64,000 bases of DNA from Gymnorhina tibicen. Taxonomy: Eukaryota > Chordata > Aves > Passeriformes > Artamidae. Below are positions 46,988 through 59,700 of the stretch, in pieces. The position numbers and the translations under genes are program-made. Below the pieces are notes generated by a model, which was not told where the DNA came from, did not search any database, and saw only the letters and a program-made list of their open reading frames with translations. Each line of letters starts with the position of its first letter. The stretch's first letter is position 1. The DNA lies in the NCBI GenBank assembly GCA_013399875.1, contig VXAZ01006320.1, positions 771,148-835,147 of the forward strand, given 5' to 3'.

Positions 46988-49900
46988 GCAGCTCATGCTC
47001 GAGTCAGATCCTCGACTGAAAGACCAGGCTTGAGCATACAAAAACTGTAATGACAATGCTTTCTGCATCCCGATTCAGGCAAAAAGGGAAAAGTGTTCAA
47101 ACATTAATACTGACATTCCAGTAACAGTCATAAGAGAATGAACAGCTGAGCACCCATAGTTGTTTTCTTTCTGTGGAAAACCATCCTCACAGCAATTTAA
47201 AGTGGCATTTCCAGACAAAACTGGGGCCATAAATCCAGTGCTCAATTCCAGTTGACCCAAAATTCAGTGCTGTGGCTCTCTCCTAAGCTGAATGGACAAA
47301 CCTGGAAAGTCTTGCTCCCCAAAAAGAGTAATCCAGGTTTTGCTGGACTGCTATTGCTTCAGCCAGAGTTACTTTTTATATCATGAATAAATCTGAGAGG
47401 ATAAAACAAAAAAAAAAAAAGGAAAGGATACTTCATCTGGTCCTAGGGTTAAAGAGAAGTACTCTCAATAGGACTAGAGTGGAGCAAGTCTGTACATGCC
47501 ATGAGATAGCTATTCACCAAGGAGAACAGCAAATTAGGAGAGTGCCAACAGCCACCGCACATTGGATTAATGACAAGAAACAACATCTTTATGTAATAAG
47601 ATCCAGTGCGTCTAGCGCTGTAAACTGCAAGGAAAAAATTGAAACATGTACAAAAAAGCTGAAACACTTCCAATTTTTCTTGCATTTTTTTAAGCCTTGT
47701 GCACACTGGGACACCTCTTCCTGCCAAGGCAAAGAATAGGAAGGATCTGAGGAGTGAAGGCAGAGAAAAGGCAACAGCAGAAAGAGCTGGAGCAGGAGCT
47801 GGAGAAAAGTTCTTAGAGTCCCTACACCTGAGGAGCAGCCGCACATTCACACACACACTGCTCCACTGACAGCCTCATCACCTCCTAGAAACCAGCACGA
47901 GGGAACAAAGCCCGACTGCCGGCACTCAAAATGCCAGTCTGATCCCTGATGAGAGCACCCCATGAGGACAGGGTGCCATTACTGATGAGCACAGAGCTGG
48001 TGCACTCTGGCTGATAGCAGTCCAGGAGAGCAGGACAACAATCAAAGGATACACGTTCATTACACATAATGGGATAATGGCAGATTGCTCTCACACACAC
48101 ACACAGTTCAGATTCTCCTCATGTCCCTTTAGCCAGGAGACAGGGAGTCCATGGGAAGGTAAGGATGCAGTTTAAGTTGGTAAATCGGGCTCCCATTCTA
48201 GTCATAGGTGGGGTACTGGCATCTCTGCGGGCCTTCACCTCCACATCTCACCTCCAGTGAAAAGCCTGTCTGAAACTGAGAAATCAACTCTCAGACAAAT
48301 AAACCCACTCTTAGGGGATCAGGCTCTCTGAAATGACTTGGGTCTACCAGCACAGTGCCCTCCTGAGCTGAAGAGCCACTGCAATGCCAGGGTGCTTTGG
48401 ACACACGCTATCGAGCCTGCAGATGCTCCACAATGAGGTTGCAGCTGACCACAGCCCCTTTGCTATCCAAGCAGCTCTTGTTAGCAGTTCTCCTGGGGGT
48501 GCCCATGCAGAACAAATCTGCACAGGCTGGAGATATTTAGGGCTCTCCGCCTCTCAGGTGAGCTGGCTGATCACACAGCTCAGCTCTGCTGTAGGTGGAT
48601 AAAAAACCATGTTGCAGAGCAGCAGCATCATCAACCCTCCTGCCAGTTTCATACTCTTCTGGCCAGTTCCCTGTCACACCACTTAGGAAATATGGGTCTG
48701 TCCCCAGGCCCCAAACAGCTTTAACCCGTGCATATTCCAGGTTGCTTCATCTTCTGCTCTCATCATCAAGTCCTCTCTCCATTTGACACAATGTTTTCCT
48801 GTCCCTCAGCTGCCACCAAAACTGCCCTTGTGCACTAGGACCCAGAGGAGGAGGAGAAGCATGGGAAGAGCCAGTGCAGGAGCAAAAGTCTCGCTACTGC
48901 AACATCTCTGAGCATCACCTGCCATATTGAGGAAAGTTTCTGAGACCCATAAATTCCCTCCTTGCATGAACATAGAGCGGAGGTTTTCAGGACTGGTTTT
49001 TCTGTGTCATCAAAGGTCAGAGCTGACTTAAGTTACATAGGGAGCCTGGAGAGGCCAGTTCCCAACCCAGGGAACACCAGATGCACAGCTCCCCCAGGGT
49101 ACTACAGCTGCACTCTGTATACCTTGGATCCCTTTCCGGTATCCACCAAGCAGTGCTTCCTCACCACTGCTCCAAGGGAAAGCAGAAATGTCAGCTGAGG
49201 TTGCAATGCATCAGTGAGGGGTGGGAAAAAATAGCATCAGGTAAAGGAGAACTGTAAGAGACAAAGGAGAAAGCACCCTGGGGAGGTGATGTGAAGAAAT
49301 TAGAGAGATAGAAGCAGACATACTTAATAAGGTAAGAGCTATCAAGGTGATAAAACATTAGATAGGGACCAAGGTGCCTAAAACATAAAACAGATGGAGA
49401 GAGGGTTTGGGAAGAAGGCAAACACATTTATATTCTACTACAGGAGACTTTGAGGTAATGTTGCACATACACCTGAGTGCTTTGCCTACAAACCTCCCTC
49501 TCTGAGGAGCACAATATTCATCCTTCCTCTTCTTCTAACCAGGGCTCTCTCACAGAGTCTCATCTTGCCTTCTGCCCAGGCAGGGATAACCCACAAGGGA
49601 GAGCTCAGCCAGACGATAAATAAATGATTCAGTGTCCCTACCCCACTGCCCATCAGGCTGCGCCACCCGCTGGCAAGTGAACACCTCTCGAACACCCTCC
49701 ATGTTCACAACGGCTGCTGAACAATCGTTTTCACCTTCTAAACTTCAGCCCAGTGCTAGGCAGAATTTTTACAAATTGTCATTTTCTTTTAGCAACCTCT
49801 TAGGCAAATTAGGCACTTTATCCAATTTGAATGAATCCCTCCCTTCAACATCTGTCCTGCCCCCACCTACATTCCCTTCAAAACCGCTAACATCAGCTGT

Positions 49901-52900
49901 ATCCAAGCATTTTTTCATTTTCCCTTTTAACCTATTTAGGTGTACAGGATGCTTGTACTAAGAAGGGGGAGTGGGTTCACTGATGATCCATCCCTCCAAA
50001 GCCTTGATCACCTTTGTCTCCATTAGCATTAGTCTCTGTTACTCTCGGTATAACACCTGTGAACAAGGACCAGCCCCTGGGGATCGAAAGCAGACTTTAC
50101 CAAGCCAAAGAGCATTTGCTCATCATTTTCATTAAGAAGTTAAATAACACTCCTGCCTGATCCTGAGTCCTTTAAAAGGCTGTCTCTTGGATGCCCATCA
50201 AAGCTGTGTCCATTCCTCCCATTGCCTTCCTTCCAAACTACTTCATTCTTGCAATATCTTACTAGGTGCAGTCCTGAATAGTAAGCTTTAGACTTAGAAA
50301 ACAGCTTAGTAGGTCTTAAAACCTCAAATTATGTTGAGCCTAAAGAAAGAGGCTTGGGAACAGCACCCGCAGCTAAACTCATTATAAAAGAAACTTTGGG
50401 TTGGGAGGGTAGGAGGACTATTTAATATAAAATAACACAAGTTACTTTGAATATGATTTTAAAGAAAAGTCGGATATAAGTGATTCTCTCACACAAACAC
50501 CCATCCAACAGTGAAAGAAAACCACTTCCATTTAAGTCACCTGCAGCTCTTGCTGACAAATACTGGTGTTATGACTAAATTGTAACTCCAACCTGTGGGA
50601 GCTTGAGCTGTTGTGAGAAAATACTGCAGATCTGGTGTAAAGCCACAGATGGGAAATTCAGTAGTAATGCAACAGGTCTGTGCCTTTGTGCAGTGGAACA
50701 AAAACTTCTGCCCAGCCAGTGCTCTCCTTCAGCCTCAGGCTGCTGAATCACCTCTGTACTTGATTGCTGTGTTACAGATTTGTCCTTGCATGAGCTTCAA
50801 GACTTGGCTGAGCTTATTTGACCAACTAAATAAGTTGGTCTAGATCTTTCTTTATAATCATGGACTGTAACTATCACAGCCTAGAAGGAAAAGGTCACTG
50901 TAATTAAATGTTTAAACCAAAGGCTCATATACAATCAAGAAAGAGAGGGAGATTACAAACAAAGAAAACCTTAACATAGAATTCGGTATACAGGTTAGTC
51001 AAAGTCAGGCTAATGTGTCCAACCCCCACTTGGAGGACATTCCATCCTCTCAAAGCAAGCAGTTCATCTCTATGTTGCACCTATTTTCCCAACAGAGGAG
51101 AGTCAGAGCCCATATTTACCTTCCTCTTGTGGGGGAGCTCTTACTCCTGATCTGCTTTCAGCAGGAGGGATGGAGGATGGGACACCACAGAGCCCGGACA
51201 GGGACACTTGCCCAGCCTGCTCCCTCAGTGCTCTAACCAGCAGGTAAAAACATGGGCTGGGCACCATCAGGTGCTCAGATTGTGGTCTCCAACCCCACAT
51301 GCACACACTTACTGATCATGAGCAAGAAATCCCCACCAAGAGGTGTTGAGTAGAGCAGATCCTGTTCCCTCCAGAGCTGGAGGTCCCATGTCCCCCTAAA
51401 TGGGAACACCCATCAAAACGACAAGTGTCTTGAAAGAAAGGGGAAGGGGGGATGGCAGATGGTAATAAGAATTAAGCAGAAAGGATGTTTAAAAACAAAC
51501 AAAAACCCCCACAACTGACCTAAGAGTTTACAGACTTTCAGAAAGCCTACACAAGTCGGGGAGCAGTCAGAGTAATATAACAAAAACAAATAAAAATGAG
51601 CATCTCAAGTTGGACCAAACATCTGTCCAGACTGGGCAGAAACACAGCTGCCCAGAGAAGTGTGTAAAAATGGGATGAGCAGACACAATACTTCCCTTAG
51701 GCACTCTTCCAGCTGCCAGCCACTCTCAGCTCAAGGACTTCCTGAGCCAAATCAGGTTTCTATATTTTTCACTCCTCCTTCATGGATTCCTCCTAATGAG
51801 GGAGGAATGAGAACAGCCAAAGAGAATAACAACATTTGAGGAGAGATAAGGTAACGTTCAATATCAATCTTGATACAGGATTATTGAGAGACAGCATCAA
51901 CATGCAGGCTTCCCATGCATAATCTACTCAGATGTGACCTGCCACACTGCTCTCGCAAATCCAGATACAAGTTTCACATCTTTGGAAGAAATCTGGTGAA
52001 ACGCTGCTGTCTTGTACTGTGGCTGTTTCATCAATAGCCTTAACCACATATTTCCGTACGTAGGAGCCATTACAAAAATGATGGGGGGAAAAAACCAAAA
52101 GGTTGTCTAACATTTTCTCTCTGTCAATACCCAAGGGTAGGAAAAAAACAGCTCAGGCTTATTGGAAGCCATCAGTCCTAGGAAGGGATGCTAGGCCATT
52201 ATGAAAACCTGTTATTTTGTCATCTGAGATAACATTTACTTTTTGTTCACTTCTTCACATTTATTAACTCGTGCTGCTATAGACCTGTAGCACATCCTGA
52301 CGTTAAATACAGTAGCATTTGTCTGTGTCCTGTGATATTTTCTGATGCCAGATAGAGAACAATCAAGAAAACCCGGAGACCAGTCCCAGGCTCACTTGCT
52401 TTGTGAACCATGTCAAATGTACTTCATATCCTTCCTTCCATTTTTGCCCCATTCAGAAAAACCCCCAAACCCAAAAACTAACATGGACTTGCTAACCTGT
52501 CAGCTGCAGACCTCGGCTGGATCAGCAGCAGGAACAGACAATTCCACCATCTTAGAAAAGATCAGGCACGGTTCACAGGGGCAGGGAGGCAGCAAACAAT
52601 GGGCAGGACACACCAGGCACAGGAAGATCACAAAAGAAAGATGCAGTACCTGCCGCCCCTAAATGAGGTCTCCAGAGCTGAAACATTCAGAATTAAGTCT
52701 GGACTCCTTCCTACATTTAAAAACAGCATCTGTTACAGGTGTTAAGATTTTTTTTTTTTTAACATAACCAAAGCCTGATCTAAATTACAAGGTGAATTTA
52801 ACACTGGATTTGCGAGGCATGAGGAGGGAACAATGTAGTTATTTATTTTATTTTTTTAACTTAACGGACGTGGTTTTCTCTCCCTTCTAGATGCAGTTCT

Positions 52901-53608
52901 CAAACTAGGTCATGGTGATTACACACATCCAGTCTAAAGGCAACAGCTCTCTCTGCTCTCATGGTGGGAAGGGAAGCAGGAAAAGCAAAGGGTGATGTCA
53001 TTGCACAATATATTTGTATGGTATTTGTATATAAGCAGACTGCAGGATACAGTGGCCCAAAACCTCATGAGCTGAGTTGAGCTTCCTGATTTCTCTTGGG
53101 CTCTGCCATTGCCTGGATCCTCACACACTCAGTGACATTCGTCACACTTCAAGTGCTTTGCCTCTGCCAGCCAATGTGGGATAAAGTCAGAGAAATCCTT
53201 GTGGGTACTTTTACAACCAGATTCTGTTCCTGCATCACCTCACTTGAGCTCAAGGCTTCACTGAACTGACGCAGGTCAAGTCGTTCCACTCCCAAGACCA
53301 GATGTCAAAAGGACCAATGGAGGAAGAAAAGGGCTTGAGAGGTGACTTGAGAGGATCAAGGAAGAAGACACATTTGCATCTAAAGGGGACAGAGCTACAC
53401 CCTGCCCCAGCAGTAGGAGAAGGGAGCAAGACCCGGCTAGACTGAAGTTGGTTACTGTGTGACAGGTACTGTGAGCTTGGGGAACAGAGAAAAGAGGAAG
53501 AATGTGAGGAAATATAAAGCAAAAGCAAACTAAAGCCTCAGAGGTTGAAGAAGCCTGTCCTTGTGTCCAGCATAACTACACATCATCTCACCTCTGGAGA
53601 AAGTAAGA
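46988..53608. other. Intronic DNA with nothing assigned apart from simple repeats
   Basis: A-run at about 47.41-47.42 kb, (CA)7 at about 48.09-48.11 kb, an 8-bp hairpin GACCAACT/AGTTGGTC at 50820-50840, and a T-run near 52.75 kb. Overlapping open frames of 118-135 codons on opposite strands at 47.38-47.86 kb look like chance. No repeat family or exon is supported. Confidence 0.55.
48092..48105. repeat. (CA)n dinucleotide microsatellite
   Basis: Seven uninterrupted CA units. Possibly polymorphic. Confidence 0.9.
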
Positions 53609-53722
53609 TCCTAGAATGACTTGAGATGGAAGGGACCTTAAAGATCATATGGTTCCAATCACCCTCCCTCCCTCACCCCCACAAATGCCACCCACTAGAT
53701 CAGGTTGCCCAGAGCCCCAGAG
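53609..53722 (-). repeat. CR1 3' fragment, minus strand
   Basis: 'cctagaatgacttgagatgg' then 'aagggaccttaaagatcat', 'ggttccaatcaccctcc' and 'gccacccactagatcaggtt'. This is the reverse-complemented CR1 terminus, about 114 bp. Confidence 0.9.
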
Positions 53723-56700
53723 ATAAGAGAAGAGATGTAAAGAAGAGAGTTGTGATGTTGTCAGAATTTTTTTTTAATTTCTTTTTATCAGCCAACTTTT
53801 TCTTGTTCCTCCTACCCAGAATCTCACCACCATTGAGAAGATAGTTTGATGGAGCATCTTAAATATTTCATGCAGCCTTCAGACTTGCAATCCTTCGCTC
53901 CCCATCTGCTTCAGCCTGGCCCTGCTGGCTTCTCAGCAGGCCCATGGCACACTGCCTAGGCAAGGGTTCCTTTGACCCTCCTTTCTCTCCATCCACCTCT
54001 CTGTCCTCTCTTGGCCTATTAAGGCTTATATTTTTCCTTCTCTCCACTCTGCCTCCAGAGAAATCAAGTCCCAAACTGAATTTCTTCCTCCCTTTTTTCA
54101 CACTTCTCCCTCACAATTCCCTTTTCATCAGCTTTCAGCCTCTTCATTTCCTCTTCTATTAATTTTCAGTTTTATTTTCATTAATGAGATATTGCCTTAG
54201 GTCAGGATTAATAACCCAAACTTCAGACATCTTTAATCCATCGGTAATCAAGTGTGGGCACGAGAAGCCTGGCAGCTCACTGTGAGGGACAGAGACCCAC
54301 TGGCAAAGCTGCACGGGGGCCTGGGGACCCCACAGAGCTGAAGGGGGGACAGAGATCAAAGGGGAGAGCAGCCTGGGGCAAGAGGGCAGCAAGGCTCACC
54401 AAAGAGGGCTCTGCTGGGGTGCATCACCTGTAACAAGACTCCAGTCCAGTTTTCCCAAGCAAAGGGTGTTTGCACTGAACCCGGACAGCAAAGGGCTTCT
54501 TTTCACTGAAAGTGCCTCTGGCTAACATGGGAGTATTTTTGGCTGTCATGAAAGGGGGGCTGCCATGGGACAGGGAACCTCTCCACGGAGAAGCAGCAGC
54601 TTATTAAAGCAAGGAGAGCTTCCGCATGCTGCACTCTGAGAAAGAGGGTTGTTTCTTCACCATTTTGGAGCTTCCTCCTAGAGCAGGGGCTTGGCTCACT
54701 CAGGAGCCCCTGCAGCAACTCCATCCCACTGAAGGGAACCCCACCTCACCTGAACTTCTCACGAACCCCAGGATGGTCACGCCCATGTAGAGGAACAGCA
54801 GCAGCTTCTTTCTCTATTACCACTGCTCCTTCCTTAGACATTATTTCCCTCATATTAGATGCTGAAGGAAGAATGACTCAACTGTCTCCCCACCAAACAA
54901 GGGGACTGAAAGAGAAAGTGATTTTGCAGATGGAGGATGACTGTAGGCACAGACAAGTGAGGGCCATTCTATCACAGCAAGTCTTAGAGAAGACCATGAC
55001 AGGTAGTGTGGCAAGACATTGGGCCACAATCAGAGGACTGGAGTGAGCAAGCTGTTGAGGGGCAAGGAGTGATGACAGTGAGATTTGATAGGGCTGGTCC
55101 CCAGCACCTTGCAATGGAACTGTGTGGCTTACCCAGCTGAGGGGCCAAGGCAAGGACAGCAAAGGCACCAGCAGGTAGCAGGCCTAGAGACAACTGGATC
55201 ACGAGGCAATGTGAGGTGGACAATGGTGAGAAAAGAGACACAGAGCTAAGCAAGATGAACAGGGTTAAAGTGGCATCCTGTGTCTTTTCCTTGCTACTAA
55301 TCTTTCTAGGTCATGTTACCTGCAATATCTTGTAGTCAAGGATCTTTTGACATTTTTACTACAGGGCTATTAATGCACTCAGAAACAACTGAAGAGGAAG
55401 CTAATGAACACCAGACCTCCACAAACCCAGTTCTGTTCCTGTTTGCCTTAGTGGAAGTACTGCCATTGGTTCTGCTGCCTTCAGTCCTGCACCCACACTC
55501 TTGGCTTCCCAGAAAGTTCCCTTCTCTCCCTCTGCTTTGTTGTTCATGCAGAAGCTGTGGCAGGTGTTCTCCCAGGCTCCCACAACGTGGGAAAGCAACA
55601 CATTGCCTGGGGCAGCAGGTACTAGGGAAGCTGTTTTACCCAACCCATGCGGGACAGTGAGCTGTAGAGAAGCGTGGGTGGTGAAGGGTGCAGGAGCCGA
55701 GGAGAGCACACTACAGCAGGAGAGAGAGTGCCTTTGCTCTGCAGTGTTTTTAATCCCTTCACCATTCTTCTTTGCCTGAATGGAATTAGGGAAGCAACAA
55801 GGGAGCTTTACTGCCAGGCACACCATGGCAACACATCAGCTTTAAAGACATACCAGCTCCTAGGAGCACTAACACACTGCTTGCTCTCATCCCCCAGGTC
55901 CTCTTTTCCTGTGCTTTCTCCATGCTCCAGGCTGCCTGGCCATCCCAGGAGGTCCTCCCTAGCAGTTCTCCCTCAGATGGACAGCTACACAGAGGACCAG
56001 TGAAGTACCCAAACTTCTGTTGCCTCTTCTCATGGACCTTCCTCCTCTTTCCCTCCAGCAAGACCTGCCGCATGAGCATCCCCATGGAGCAGCATCCCAC
56101 CAATCCACAGGCAGGAGCAAGGCACCAGCTCCTCTGGGAGCTCAGCTCCCTGCCTGCCACCAGAGGAGAAGGCAGATGATGTTCTGCTTTGTCTCCTCTT
56201 CCCACTGTGCCTTTGTGAAAGCAGAGAAATGACAACAGCTGCCTCCCTGTCTGGGGGATGGGGTGGGAGGTACAATCATTTGGGGGAAAGGAGAATTAAT
56301 ATGAACAAAGCACAAGCCAACTGAAGCTGAAACTCAAACTCAACTTGCCAGCTCAGATTTAATTTTGTTTCAGTAAATTCCTGGTTTGAACAGGAGCATG
56401 AAATCAGCACAGACACAAAGGCTGTTCTTTATGGTATATTCACCCTGACCAAAACAAGAAAGGTGGCCAAAGTCCTGCAAAGGAAAGCTTGTTCTCTCTT
56501 CTAAAATTTTACACCCCAGTTTGAGAAACCTGAGAGGCCCTGAACTGGGGTTAGCAAAGAGAACTCTGGAAGTCAGTGGAGTGGTGCAAGATCATTAACC
56601 ACAGCACTTACAACGCCAATGCTTGAGCACCCACCTGCACTAAACCCAGCATCTCTGTAGGCTCAACACACCTTGCATGCAGCCAGCAGGCAGGGGCAGC

Positions 56701-59700
56701 CCTATGCCCACCTCTGCCAAAACAAAGCTCTCTCATTACCAGCCCATTTCCTGGGTATGAACTCCAGTCCCTGTAGCGCACCACATTTTTTAACCAAATC
56801 ACACCTCTCGTCTTCACTGGCTGCCTGGGTATGTTGTCCCACAGGGAGGTGCCCAGAAAGAGTTAGGAGGACTTCGGTCCCACCACCAGCACAATTTCTT
56901 GCACCAGTGATTTACACTGGGATTTCAACACACCTAAACAACATTTGGGAGCTCACTGATTTTAACTGTCTGATACCTTTCAGTCTCTACCCTCTCAATC
57001 AGTGACCAGATGGCCCAACATACAGTAGCCCACTAGATTTCCACCACCGTGACCTATTCTCTCCTCATTACTCCAGATTTCCCTCTACCACTTGATCAGT
57101 AAAAACAAGTTTAAATCCTCACCTTCCCCTCAAAACCTTTTCAGTTCCCCCAGGATTTTAAACACCAGTGAAAGGGCCTCCCCTTCTCCCTGCATCCCTC
57201 TGGCATCACCCAGACAGGTGCACAGAGGAAGGCACAGCAAATCTCTCCAAGGGATAATTGCAGAGGAACTCACCAGCAGGTCAAATATTTACCCAAGACT
57301 CATCAATGCAAATGTTTTCTAATCCTCCTGCATCTTTCAGGGATGGCAAAGGAATGGTGAATACACCTCTGATTTATACAGATGCATATAAATTAGAGTA
57401 ATAAAGAGCTCACTTAGATGATTTATTATGTAGTAATTGTATCACTTAGTCAAATATCTTTATTGTGTATGCGTATCAATATAGGAGTTAATAGTATAAA
57501 AGCAATACATACATTGCAGTAACAGTTCCTATACTTTCTTCCAGCCAATTTTCAGTGCATTTTGGTGGTCTGACTGCTGCTTGTCCAATTTCTGCTGAGA
57601 GCCACTCTGGCTCCATGAGGTGCACGAGGCCTTCCCACAATTTCCGAGCACAAGCTTGTAGCTATGTGCCTGAGGGCACCAGGCATAAGCAGCGCACTTG
57701 GTGGGGAAAGGGTGCAGAGATAAACCTTTAAATACAAACCTATGTGGGGGAAGCAGCAGTGTCTCAGAAGAGGTCATTCCGTGGGATGAAATAATCCCAG
57801 GTGTAACTATTAAACCCAGCAACTAAAGACTTTGCATCAGATCCTCCACTGGGAATGTCTCTGTTCCTGAAAAGCTACCTGCGACCCATGAAAACATTAA
57901 TCATCAGGAAAGAATAATCCTGAGTCCAGGGGGGAGAGGTGTCACGGCAATGGATGAGGAAATCCTTCACGCGGGCAAACAAGAATGGGAAACGCCATAG
58001 GTACAAGACAAAGTCTCAAGTGCATGACACTAATCAGCTTAATCGCGCTCAAGAAGTACCCGGAGAAGTCAGGTGGCTGGGGAAGGAAATAAGTACTTCT
58101 GTGCTCTCCCACTAGAGCTGTCTAACCTGTCACCTTTGCTGCCACCAATGGGATCACTGACATCCTCAGTCCTGTGGGGGACATTCCAGGTTGTTCACCC
58201 ACCCATCCCCTTGCTTCCATGCAGGGGGCATGCCTCCATGTCTGTATTTCCAGTGATATCCAGCACCTTCCTGCTTTCCCGGCTTTGTGCCCTCAGTGAC
58301 AGCTTCCCCCAGGGCTATGCTCCTCAGTCCCTAGGAAACTCTGCCCAGAAATGCCGCGAAAGCAGCGTGCCTGTGCTCACACATACCAGCAGTGAGGACA
58401 CTGACTGCTACCACAGCCAAATAATTCTTGGGAATTTTTACTGCCCAGAAACTCAGGAGTGTATCTCCCAGGTTGTGCACAAGAGGGGTGTGCCAAGTGC
58501 CAAAGGCAATCTTTTGAAATATAAAGCTAGAAGACTTTTCTGTCTTAACATGACAAAACAGGGACTGCTGGTGCATTTAACTACTCTGCAAGAGACACCT
58601 GGTATTTATCCCCACTGCATCTGTCTCAGTAAAGGGGCGATGTTGGCACAGGCATTACCTTCATGGGCTTGCAGCAGTTTCTCTGCCCAACTTCTTCCCC
58701 TCCCCTGCCTGTGACGTTGCAGGGGAAACAACAGAGGCGCCTGCCCCAAGCACAGTGCTCAGTCTGGGAACAGGAAAGAAAATGCAGGGACAGTTCACCA
58801 TAGCACAAGGACAAGGAGACACAAAGCCACAGTCAGACAGAGTAGAGAGGAAGGAGTCAGAACAGAAACACAGATCTGCAAACAGATCTGCAGACAGAGA
58901 TTGTTGGCCAACACAGATGACAAATTCCCTGCTGTCTGTCCATAAACCACAACCATGCAACGGTGGCCTGACATATCTAAAGTGACTGCAGCCCTGGCAT
59001 TTATGACTCCTCTCCAGGAGTCAAATTCAGCACCAGACAACCCTGAAGTGCCGGCTCATTTCAGGAGCCTGGATCACAAGTATCAGGAGTTTCCTTAAGG
59101 TTTAACCTCAAAGCTGCCACCTGCCTCCTCCTCATAGAGGAAAATACCAAGTACAGACTTAATGTTACTTCTGCATGTCTAGAGCATGCTGAAAAGCCCC
59201 GTGGAGCAGGGTATCCTAGAGCAGACCTTCCCATCCTGTTTTCCTCCCTTGTAGCCCTCAGAGGATGATCTTCAACGGGAAGTCCCCCTTCACCCAGGGA
59301 AGTGAGCACATCTTGCCTTGTGCAGTTTACGTGTGATCTGGATTCATGTCTCACACCCAGATAGAGAATCCCTGATGTGACAGCTCAGGAAAATCAAATG
59401 AAGTGTCAACCCTCTTTCATTTTCCAGTAAAATAACCCCCATATGGGAGAAAACACAGTTTCCCAGACATCTGCCACACGTTCCAGAAAAATGCATTACA
59501 GACATGCCACTAAGTGTGAAATAGATTTTTAAAAGTTAAAAAGCTATTGGATATTTAAAGGATGTGTGACATATCACAATATGCTGTAAATGCATTTTAA
59601 AGAAATAACAGCACCTCAAAGATACTGTGGAGGGATGCAATTAATTCTGTGCTTTGAAAAAAAACCTGGGTTATGGTTTCCTGGAGGAGGAATGTTTTTT

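Noticed and set aside
47383..47856. Opposing 118- and 135-codon frames
   Set aside because: No recognisable product on either strand; the plus-strand frame starts by translating a poly-A run into lysines.
50820..50840. 8-bp hairpin GACCAACT/AGTTGGTC
   Set aside because: Perfect but short; expected by chance in a window of this size and with no further pairing.
58073..58714. 213-codon plus-strand open frame
   Set aside because: No domain or codon pattern suggests a protein; the region is GC-rich and neighbouring frames are also open, as expected by chance.
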